In this document: positions 6,773 to 13,686 of the stretch, piece after piece
Numbering within the stretch: position 1 is the first letter of the stretch
How the letters are laid out: each line of letters starts with the position of its first letter
Assembly: GCA_035623255.1 (NCBI GenBank)
Contig: DASPTU010000033.1
Span: 1 to 15,808 of the forward strand
Source: JAFAGX01 sp035623255
Lineage (GTDB): Bacteria > Acidobacteriota > Terriglobia > Terriglobales > Acidobacteriaceae
DNA length: 15,808 nucleotides
Reading direction: 5' to 3'
Notes under the pieces: generated by a model
What the model saw: the letters and a program-made list of their open reading frames with translations, nothing else
Database searches by the model: none
What the model was told of the DNA's origin: nothing
Translations under genes and position numbers: made by a program

Positions 6773-7840
6773 TTGCCCATTTTCGCTATCGATGCCATCA
6801 GCCCGGCGTTTCAGCATACGAAGCAACAGCTCTTCCAACCTTTCCGGACCGGACAATGGGTGAAGCTCGCGTTTGTCGGCTTATTGGCCGGAGAACTGAC
6901 CACAGGGAGCTGTGGAAATTTCAACGGCAATTTTCAGGCTCCCAGAAATCCCAACCATTTCATGGAAGCTGCCTTCCCCAAAATGGACCCGATGCTTCTG
7001 GCTCTCCTGGTCGCTCTTCTGCTTGTGATCGGTTTTTTCTTCTGGATTTTTATCCTCTACATCAATAGCGTGATGCGCTTTATTCTGTTCGATAGCATAA
7101 TCGCAAGAAATTGCGCGATCCGGGATGGATGGAATCGGCGGCAAGGCCCTGGCTTGAAATATTTCTTGTGGCAAATTGTCTTCGGACTCGCCGTCGGTGC
7201 CGGGTTCACGATCTTGATTGGAGTTCCGGCTGTTTTGGCGTTGGCTGCCGGTTGGCTGACAAAACCGAAAGAGCACCTCGCGCCGTTGATCCTCTTCGGC
7301 ATCGCTCTATTTCTGGTTCTGATGGCATTCCTCGTGATCTCCGCCGTCGTGCATGTCTTCACCAAAGACTTTGTGATTCCGCAAATGGCGATCGACAACA
7401 TCTCCGCATTCGAGGCATGGGGACGTCTCCTGCATATGCTGGACTCGGAGAAGGGGCCGTATTTGGGTTATGTGCTGATGAAGATCGTCATGACGCTCGG
7501 TGTGGGCATTGTCCTGGGAGTCATAACCACCATTGTGATCCTGCTAGTTCTGATTCCGATCGGCGGTCTGGGAGCGCTATTCGTTTTCGCGGGAAAAGCG
7601 GCTGGCTTTGGTTGGAATCTTTACACCATCACTGTGGCCGTCGTCGTAGGATGTGCTGTGCTGGCAGCGATTCTTTACGTAGTTTCGCTCGTCGCTGTTC
7701 CCGCCATCGTCTTTTTCCCCGCCTACTCGATCTACTTCTTTGCCTCGCGATATCCCGCACTTAGCGCCCTGGTAAGTCCGGCACCGCCAGTACCGCAAGG
7801 GTTTTCTCCAGCGACATCACCGACCGGAGCAACTGGATAG
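6773..7840 (+). CDS. Polytopic membrane protein of unknown function
   Basis: A 355-residue integral inner-membrane protein that I cannot assign to a studied family; it resembles the broad class of uncharacterised glycerophosphodiester-phosphodiesterase-like or DUF4013-like membrane proteins. The TTG start is supported by GGAGG (6763-6767) with a 5-nt spacer. Seen: hydrophobic segments at about 30-41, 75-98, 130-160, 169-196, 233-275 (probably two helices) and 284-325. A loop at about 42-72 is rich in Asn, Phe and Pro, and the C-terminal tail is Pro/Ala/Ser rich. The segment FVIPQMAIDN (about 200-209) between helices looks conserved; a similar 'D..V.P.M..e.....A' pattern occurs in families of this type. 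No catalytic motif is visible. It converges with der, 10 bp apart. Confidence 0.8.
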   Translation: MPIFAIDAISPAFQHTKQQLFQPFRTGQWVKLAFVGLLAGELTTGSCGNFNGNFQAPRNPNHFMEAAFPKMDPMLLALLVALLLVIGFFFWIFILYINSVMRFILFDSIIARNCAIRDGWNRRQGPGLKYFLWQIVFGLAVGAGFTILIGVPAVLALAAGWLTKPKEHLAPLILFGIALFLVLMAFLVISAVVHVFTKDFVIPQMAIDNISAFEAWGRLLHMLDSEKGPYLGYVLMKIVMTLGVGIVLGVITTIVILLVLIPIGGLGALFVFAGKAAGFGWNLYTITVAVVVGCAVLAAILYVVSLVAVPAIVFFPAYSIYFFASRYPALSALVSPAPPVPQGFSPATSPTGATG

Positions 7841-7850
7841 TCGCACGCTT

Positions 7851-9236
7851 TTACTCACGCGCGCGATTCTTAATCCAGATCGGCGTCCCGACGAATCCAA
7901 AAGCGCGACGGATCTGATTTTCCAGGAATCGCTGGTAGGAAAAGTGCAGCTTTACGTTGCGGTCCGTGAAGAGAATGAAGGTGGGAGGCGCCACGGCTGC
8001 CTGCGTCATGTAATAAATCTTTACGCGCTGCCGCATCGGCACGGAAGCTCGCTCGAAATCAATACGCTGCAGGAAGCGGTTCATTTCTCCCGTCGGTATC
8101 CTCTTGCGACGTTCTGCGGCAACCTTCTCCAGCATGGGAATGATCTTTTCCGTTCCTTTGGCCGTCTCGGCAGACACAAACAGCACCGGGGCGTAGTTGA
8201 GAAACTTCAGCGCATATCGCAGCCTTTGCTCATAAGCGGCCCTGTCCGCAGGCCGTTTGCTTTCCTGAATCCGCGCCGCTTTAGATTGGCTGACCGGTTT
8301 TTTCTCGCCGCTGGTGATCAAGTCCCATTTGTTCACCAGAATAATGACCGATCGTCCACTTTCATGAGCATAGCCCGCAATCGCCGCATCCAGCGCACTC
8401 ACGCCCTCCGTGGCATCAATCACTAGCAGCGCAATGTCCGCAGCCTCGAGGTGCTTGCGTGCCATAATGACCGACAACTTTTCCGCCATCAGCCGAGTTT
8501 TCCCCTTCCGGCGGATCCCAGCTGTGTCAATAAACCGGAAGCGCCGGCCATCACGCACGACGATTTCATCCACCGCATCGCGCGTCGTTCCTGGAACCGG
8601 CGACACTATCGCTCGCGCCGTCCCGGTCAGCCGGTTCAGTAGGGTGGACTTCCCAACGTTGGGATGGCCGATGATGGCGACCTTGATCTCTGGCAGTTGT
8701 TCTTGTGTTTTCCCTGTGTCCTCGGTGGATTGCACCTCCGGACGAGGCAAGACCTCCAGCACGGCGTCCAGTAAATCATCTACGCCTCGACCGTGCTCGG
8801 CGGACACCGGGAATAGCCCACGAATACCAAGCCGATGAAATTCATTGCTCAGCCCTTCTTGCTTGTCGGTGTCAATTTTATTTACCGCCAGAAACACCGG
8901 TTTCCCGGTTCGGATCAGCAGGCGCGCCAGCTCCATGTCCGGCGCTGCCAGTTCGGCGCGCCCATCCACCACCATGATCACCGCTGCCGCTTCCTCCACC
9001 GCAACTCTGGCCTGGCGAAAAATTTCTGCAGGAATCAGCTCATTCTCTGCGGGGATGATCCCCCCTGTGTCCACGACTCGGAACTGTCGGCCACGCCATT
9101 CCGCTTCCGCATATAAACGATCGCGCGTAATGCCGGGTTCATCTCCCACGATCGCCCGTCGTGAACCCACAATGCGATTGAATAACGTGGACTTGCCCAC
9201 ATTCGGTCGACCGACAATGGCGATAAGTGGCGGCAT
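7851..9236 (-). CDS. der: Ribosome biogenesis GTPase Der (EngA)
   Basis: Essential tandem-domain GTPase for 50S subunit assembly. Seen in 461 residues: first G domain with GRPNVGKST (9-17), DTGG (56-59) and NKID (119-122); acidic/polar linker at about 163-184; second G domain with GHPNVGKST (190-198), DTAG (237-240) and NKWD (302-305); C-terminal KH-like domain with YYMTQAAVAPPTF and FSYQRFLENQIRRAFGF. After NKWD there is a charged insert (about 309-337, rich in Lys, Arg, Ser and Gln) where most Der proteins have only a short loop. The start ATG fits the family N-terminus exactly but has no Shine-Dalgarno nearby. It is divergent from the helicase gene and convergent with the membrane-protein gene. 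Confidence 0.97.
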   Translation of the reverse strand: MPPLIAIVGRPNVGKSTLFNRIVGSRRAIVGDEPGITRDRLYAEAEWRGRQFRVVDTGGIIPAENELIPAEIFRQARVAVEEAAAVIMVVDGRAELAAPDMELARLLIRTGKPVFLAVNKIDTDKQEGLSNEFHRLGIRGLFPVSAEHGRGVDDLLDAVLEVLPRPEVQSTEDTGKTQEQLPEIKVAIIGHPNVGKSTLLNRLTGTARAIVSPVPGTTRDAVDEIVVRDGRRFRFIDTAGIRRKGKTRLMAEKLSVIMARKHLEAADIALLVIDATEGVSALDAAIAGYAHESGRSVIILVNKWDLITSGEKKPVSQSKAARIQESKRPADRAAYEQRLRYALKFLNYAPVLFVSAETAKGTEKIIPMLEKVAAERRKRIPTGEMNRFLQRIDFERASVPMRQRVKIYYMTQAAVAPPTFILFTDRNVKLHFSYQRFLENQIRRAFGFVGTPIWIKNRARE

Positions 9237-9358
9237 CTGCGGGGCGTGGTTCTAACCCGGCGCGGGTGACTAGAGGCAATGGCATCCTCCGGCGATGGCG
9301 CACCGGTCAAGGATGACTATGTTTTCCAGGTACTCGCTACTACCTGCTCGGAACTGGT

Positions 9359-9365
9359 TATTATA
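9359..9365. promoter_or_regulatory. Shared -10 core between der and the helicase gene
   Basis: TATTATA gives TATTAT on the plus strand (9359-9364) and a perfect TATAAT on the minus strand (9360-9365). No clear -35 box exists on either side. On the plus strand the expected transcript start (about 9371) lies within a few bases of the GTG at 9374. On the minus strand the leader to der would be about 115 nt. Confidence 0.4.
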
Positions 9366-9373
9366 GAGACTCC

Positions 9374-11380
9374 GTGGCCTCTACCTCCCACCCCCCAGCA
9401 ACTGCGAAGCCTAGTGAGATCTCTCTTTACAATTTTTTTGCCAGTGGCGGCCTCCTGTCGCGCGCGCACCCAGCTTACGAATTCCGCCGTGGACAACTTC
9501 AGATGGCGCAAGCCGTCGAGCAGGCCCTTGAAGAAAGACGTCACCTCATTGTTGAAGCAGGCACAGGTACCGGTAAAACTCTTGCCTATCTGCTTCCGGT
9601 CATTCGTAGCGGCAAGCGCGTCATCATCTCCACGAACACTAAGAACCTTCAGGAACAGCTTTTCCTGAAAGACATTCCCTTTCTCGAGCAGGCGCTTTTC
9701 CCCAGCGGCGACCGAAAACTGAGCGTTTGTTACATGAAAGGCCGAAGCAATTATCTTTGCCGCAAGAAGCTATATGACTTGACCGGCCAGCCTGTCCTCA
9801 GCGGTCTCGATGAAATCGAGCATTACCGGGCAATCGCCGCCTGGGAGAAAGCGACTCTAAGCGGGGACCGGTCCGAGCTTTCTTCTCTACCCGAAGCCAG
9901 CGCACTTTGGTACAAGCTGGACGCGCGCTCCGACACCTGCCTTGGCCAGAAGTGCAGTTCCTGGGACAAGTGCTTCATCACCGAAATGCATCGCCGCGCA
10001 CTGGAAAGCGACATCATCATTGTCAACCACCACCTCTTTTTTGCTGACCTCGCGATCAAGCAGCAATCCGAATACGCGCCCGATGCCGGAATCCTGCCGG
10101 AAGTCGGCGCCGTTATCTTCGATGAGGCACACGAGCTCGAAGACGTGGCCGGCAGCTATTTCGGAGTCTCCGTCAGCAATTCGCGTGTGGAAGAACTGTG
10201 TCGTGATGCGGAAGCCGCGCTGCAGCGCAACCGCATGTATAACGGCAAAATGTCCGGAGCGATCAAGTCGTTGCGCGATCACTCTCAATTCTTCTTCACT
10301 CTGTTACCTCCCGGGGAGGGACGTTTCGCGTTTGAGAATCGGCAGGATTTTCTGGAAGAGAATGGGGATGAATTTCTCGGACTGCAGCAATCTCTTCAAC
10401 GGCTGAGCTCCGAACTGGAAAACTTGCCATCAAAGCCGGACGAAATCTTCACTTTTGTTCGGCGGGCCCAGGAGCTGCAAGTTCAGCTTGGCTTCCTGAT
10501 GGAATCCGACGACCGCAACACGGTCTTCTGGATCGAGCGTCGAGGTTCGCGAGGCTCGGGCCTCGCCCGTGAGAAATCGCGTGTCTTTCTCCAGGCCACC
10601 CCCATCGACGTCGCCCCAATTCTCAAGATGTCCCTGTTCGACAAGTTGGAATGTGCCGTGTTGACCTCCGCGACCTTGGCCGTTGGCGATGGATTCGAAT
10701 ACGTGCGAAAGCGTCTTGGGCTCGAACACGCCCGAGAACTGGTCTTGCCATCGCATTTTGATTATGAGAACCAGGCGCTCTTTTATGTGCCTCCCGATCT
10801 GCCAGATCCGCGCACGCCGCAATTCACCGCCAAAGCAACCGAGCGCATTCGCCGTGTGCTTGAGATCACGCGAGGACGAGCGTTCGTCCTGTTCACCAGC
10901 TATTCGCAAATGAAGGACACTTATCAGCGACTGCTCGGGGAAATCGAATTTCCCATGCTGCTACAAGGGGACGCTCCCAAAAGCGCGTTGCTCGGGGAAT
11001 TTCGCCTGACGCCGAACGCTATCCTTTTCGCAACGTCCTCGTTCTGGCAAGGTGTCGATGTTCGGGGCGAGCAGCTCAGTTGTGTCATCATCGACCGCCT
11101 GCCATTCGCAGTTCCCAGCGATCCCGTGGTCGCCGCTCGCGTCAAAGCAATCGACCTCGAAGGTGGCAACGCGTTCTTTCAGTATCAGGTCCCTGCAGCA
11201 GTGATAACCCTGAAACAGGGCTTCGGACGGTTGATCCGCTCGCTGCATGACCGCGGACTGCTTGTCCTTCTCGACAATCGCATTCTGAAGAAGCAATATG
11301 GCCGTATATTTCTCGAGAGCCTGCCCAACTACCAGAGGACGACCGAACTGAACGTGGTGGAGCATTGGTTTGGAGGCTGA
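9374..11380 (+). CDS. DinG/XPD-family ATP-dependent DNA helicase with iron-sulfur cluster
   Basis: Superfamily 2 helicase of 668 residues that unwinds DNA 5'-3' and acts on R-loops, flaps or G-quadruplexes in the DinG/YoaA group. Seen: a Q-motif-like start (YEFRRGQLQMAQAV, about 35-48), Walker A EAGTGTGKT (61-69), four cysteines C129, C189, C194 and C200 spaced as in the 4Fe-4S domain, Walker B DEAH (250-253), TSATL (431-435), SSFWQGVDVRG (about 554-564) and motif VI QGFGRLIRS (615-623). The RecA-like domains are complete and no exonuclease domain is fused. The GTG start has no Shine-Dalgarno, but an upstream TATTAT lies 9 nt away, so a leaderless transcript is possible. The next start of sense would cut into the domain. 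The propeller gene follows by 29 bp. Confidence 0.93.
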   Translation: MASTSHPPATAKPSEISLYNFFASGGLLSRAHPAYEFRRGQLQMAQAVEQALEERRHLIVEAGTGTGKTLAYLLPVIRSGKRVIISTNTKNLQEQLFLKDIPFLEQALFPSGDRKLSVCYMKGRSNYLCRKKLYDLTGQPVLSGLDEIEHYRAIAAWEKATLSGDRSELSSLPEASALWYKLDARSDTCLGQKCSSWDKCFITEMHRRALESDIIIVNHHLFFADLAIKQQSEYAPDAGILPEVGAVIFDEAHELEDVAGSYFGVSVSNSRVEELCRDAEAALQRNRMYNGKMSGAIKSLRDHSQFFFTLLPPGEGRFAFENRQDFLEENGDEFLGLQQSLQRLSSELENLPSKPDEIFTFVRRAQELQVQLGFLMESDDRNTVFWIERRGSRGSGLAREKSRVFLQATPIDVAPILKMSLFDKLECAVLTSATLAVGDGFEYVRKRLGLEHARELVLPSHFDYENQALFYVPPDLPDPRTPQFTAKATERIRRVLEITRGRAFVLFTSYSQMKDTYQRLLGEIEFPMLLQGDAPKSALLGEFRLTPNAILFATSSFWQGVDVRGEQLSCVIIDRLPFAVPSDPVVAARVKAIDLEGGNAFFQYQVPAAVITLKQGFGRLIRSLHDRGLLVLLDNRILKKQYGRIFLESLPNYQRTTELNVVEHWFGG

Positions 11381-11409
11381 ATGCGGGCCTAGGGCCGAAG
11401 GAGCTTATC

Positions 11410-12399
11410 ATGCGAATCTCCCGATTCACCATTTCCCTTGCACTTTTCGTGACCGCGATTGCTTTTGCCGCAAGTTCAACCTTGTCGGTCCAAATCAAAG
11501 AATATGACGTTCAAACGCCTAACGCCCGCCCGCACGATCCCGCTGTCGGCCCGCATGATTCGCTTTGGGTGACGGAGCAAGGGGCGAACAAGCTCGGTGA
11601 GCTTGATCCTGTTACCGGTAAGTGGCGCGAGTTCCCTCTGAAAACGCCGGATTCCGGCCCTCACGGGCTTGTCGCCGATCGGGAAGGAAACATCTGGTTC
11701 ACCGCCATCGGCAAGGGATACATAGGAAAACTGGATTCAAAGATCGGCAACATCACAGAATATCGGCCCTCCGGCGGCCAGGAAATTGATCCGCACACGC
11801 CAGTATTTGATGAGAACGGAATTCTGTGGTTCACAAACGAAGAATCAAGCCTTATTGGTCGTCTCGATCCGAAGACCGGCGAGATGAAACTCGTGGCGAC
11901 CCCCACCCGTAACGCTGTGCCCTATGGCATTGTCGTCACCTCGCAGGGAGTTCCTTTCTTCTGCGAGTTTCACACCAACAAGCTGGCGAGCATTGATCCG
12001 CACTCCCTGACGATTCGCGAGTATCCGTTGCCAGAAACAGGCGCACGTCCTCGGCGGCTCGCACTTGCGCCAGATGGCACGATTTATTTTTCTGACTATG
12101 CCCAGGGCAAGCTCGGGCACTTCGATCCGGCTAGCGAAAAAACAGAGGAGTGGGCCTCGCCGGGCGGGGCAAACTCCGAACCGTATGGTATTGCGGTCAC
12201 CTCTGACGGAATGGTCTGGTACAGCGAGAGCGGCGTCAGCCCAAATACGCTGGTTCGCTTCGACCCGAGAACGAAAACCTTTGCTACGCGGAACATCCCG
12301 TCCGGCGGCGGAGTGGTGCGCAACATGGCCGTGACGAAGGGCGGAAAAATCTACCTGGCGTGCAGCGGAGTCAATAAAGTCGCCATCGTCACGCCGTAA
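11410..12399 (+). CDS. Exported seven-bladed beta-propeller, virginiamycin B lyase (Vgb)-like
   Basis: A 329-residue exported protein. The ATG at 11410 has AAGGAG (11398-11403) with a 6-nt spacer and begins a clear signal peptide (MRISRF, a hydrophobic core, cleavage near AFA-ASS). A longer reading from 11365 overlaps the helicase and lacks support. Seen: seven repeats of about 40 residues with the pattern 'P-x-G-[IL]-x(6)-G-x-[IL]-W-[FY]-x(8)-[IL]-G-x-[LF]-D-P', starting near residues 41, 83, 128, 170, 213, 257 and 302. An N-terminal strand (VQIKEYDV) likely closes the ring. The family contains streptogramin B lyase, but most members are uncharacterised periplasmic propellers. The blades carry PHD, PHG and PHT histidines early and PYG or PRR later, so antibiotic lyase activity should not be assumed. 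Confidence 0.85.
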   Translation: MRISRFTISLALFVTAIAFAASSTLSVQIKEYDVQTPNARPHDPAVGPHDSLWVTEQGANKLGELDPVTGKWREFPLKTPDSGPHGLVADREGNIWFTAIGKGYIGKLDSKIGNITEYRPSGGQEIDPHTPVFDENGILWFTNEESSLIGRLDPKTGEMKLVATPTRNAVPYGIVVTSQGVPFFCEFHTNKLASIDPHSLTIREYPLPETGARPRRLALAPDGTIYFSDYAQGKLGHFDPASEKTEEWASPGGANSEPYGIAVTSDGMVWYSESGVSPNTLVRFDPRTKTFATRNIPSGGGVVRNMAVTKGGKIYLACSGVNKVAIVTP

Positions 12400-12401
12400 C
12401 A

Positions 12402-13610
12402 CTAACGCGGTCGACTGTGCTTCAATTTCTGCAAGCGCCTGCCCGCTTCATCCAGCGTCTCTGCTCGCTTGCAAAAGGCAAACCGCACTTGCCGGGCGCC
12501 GTCTCGAGGGTCGTTGTAGAAACTCGATCCGGGCACCGCGGCCACACCAATGTCTTTGACGAGATATTTCGCAAATGCAACATCCTCCGCGAACCCGAAC
12601 GCGCTGATGTCGGTCATTACGTAATAGGCGCCGCGCGGGCGGAAACAACGGAATCCCGCTTCGGTGAGAGCTGGCATAAGCCGATCGCGCCGCGCGCAAT
12701 AGCTGGTCGCCAGACTCTCATAGTAGCCAGGCGACATCGCCAAAGCAGCTGCCCCAGCTTCTTGCAGAGGTGCCGGAGCTCCAACCGTCAAAAAATCATG
12801 CACCTTCCGAATGGCATTAGTAATGTTCGACGGGGCCACCGCCCATCCCACGCGCCAGCCCGTCACACTGTATGTTTTCGACAATCCGTTGATGGTTACT
12901 GTCCGCTCCGGCATCCCATCCAGACTGGCTATCGAGATGTGCCGCGTGCCGTCATAAATAATGTGTTCGTAAATCTCATCCGTGATCGCGAGTACATTGA
13001 ACTCGACACACAAATCTCGAATTAGCTCAAGTTCTCCCCGCGTAAACACCTTTCCAGTTGGGTTGTTAGGCGTATTCAGAATGATTGCTTTGGTGTGATT
13101 GTGAAAGGCCCCACGCAGCTCCCGCTCATCGAATCCCCACTCACCATCCAACCCCGATGGAGGATGTAACTTTACAAACACCGGCTGCGCACCTGACAGC
13201 ACGGAATCCGGGCCGTAATTCTCATAAAACGGTTCGAAGACGATGACTTCATCACCCTTGTTGCAGACCGCGAGCAGCGTCGAAATCATCGCCTCGGTCG
13301 AGCCACAGCAAACGGTTATCTGGGTCTCCGGATCAACCTCAATTCCCTGCCACCCCTTCATCTGGCGGGCAATTGCATTGCGCAGATTCTTTGCGCCCCA
13401 GGTGATGGCGTACTGGTTTACGTCGGCAGCAATCGCCTCTTGCGCAGCACGCTTGATTTCCGCCGGAGCCGGGAAGTCCGGGAAGCCCTGCGCGAGATTC
13501 ATGGCGCCATAAAGCATCGCCTGCCGCGTCATCTCGCGAATGACAGATTCGGTGAAGTGCTCGACTTTATCGCTGAGAAAGTGCTTGGGTTGAATGCTGA
13601 CGTCCGCCAT
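12402..13610 (-). CDS. Class I/II aminotransferase, kynurenine/methionine aminotransferase-like
   Basis: PLP-dependent fold type I transaminase of 402 residues in the cytoplasm. Seen: NLAQGFPDFPAP (38-49), typical of the KAT/YbdL-like branch, the GSTEA segment (103-107) for PLP phosphate, NNPTG (182-186), Asp211 in ITDEIYEH contacting the PLP nitrogen, Schiff-base Lys245 in NGLSKTYSVTGWR, and Arg376 in VRFAFCKR binding the substrate carboxylate. All catalytic positions are intact. Homologues act on methionine, glutamine, aromatic amino acids or kynurenine, so the substrate is uncertain and I give no symbol. The ATG lacks a visible Shine-Dalgarno. The gene ends 2 bp from the propeller gene stop, tail to tail, and begins 64 bp after the pheT stop on the same strand, with a hairpin in between. 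Confidence 0.92.
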   Translation of the reverse strand: MADVSIQPKHFLSDKVEHFTESVIREMTRQAMLYGAMNLAQGFPDFPAPAEIKRAAQEAIAADVNQYAITWGAKNLRNAIARQMKGWQGIEVDPETQITVCCGSTEAMISTLLAVCNKGDEVIVFEPFYENYGPDSVLSGAQPVFVKLHPPSGLDGEWGFDERELRGAFHNHTKAIILNTPNNPTGKVFTRGELELIRDLCVEFNVLAITDEIYEHIIYDGTRHISIASLDGMPERTVTINGLSKTYSVTGWRVGWAVAPSNITNAIRKVHDFLTVGAPAPLQEAGAAALAMSPGYYESLATSYCARRDRLMPALTEAGFRCFRPRGAYYVMTDISAFGFAEDVAFAKYLVKDIGVAAVPGSSFYNDPRDGARQVRFAFCKRAETLDEAGRRLQKLKHSRPR

Positions 13611-13639
13611 AGTGGCTTAGGCTAGCACAGCTTCACAAA

Positions 13640-13662
13640 GGCAGGCTCAGAGGGTGCCTGCC
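13640..13662 (-). terminator. Likely terminator or attenuating hairpin after pheT
   Basis: GGCAGGC (13640-13646) pairs perfectly with GCCTGCC (13656-13662) around a 9-nt loop. On the pheT strand the stem is followed by TTTGTG, a weak T tract. It lies just past the pheT stop and before the aminotransferase gene, so it may end or reduce read-through. Confidence 0.5.
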
Positions 13663-13670
13663 CCCTGATG

Positions 13671-13686
13671 AGGGCTACTGAGCCCT
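13671..13686. other. Hairpin spanning the pheT stop codon
   Basis: AGGGCT (13671-13676), loop ACTG, AGCCCT (13681-13686): a perfect 6-bp stem that contains the pheT stop (13675-13677). It may stabilise the mRNA 3' end or work with the adjacent larger hairpin. Confidence 0.4.

Noticed and set aside
7111..7764. 217-codon plus-strand frame inside the membrane-protein gene
   Set aside because: Rich in Arg, Ser, Cys and His, as expected for an out-of-frame reading of a hydrophobic gene; no start signal.
9279..9668. Possible small gene between der and the helicase
   Set aside because: It runs far into the helicase in another frame, is low-complexity, and has no ribosome binding site.
11410..12399. 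Streptogramin resistance gene (vgb)
   Set aside because: The propeller fold alone does not support it; the protein is exported and the later blades lack the expected histidine pattern.
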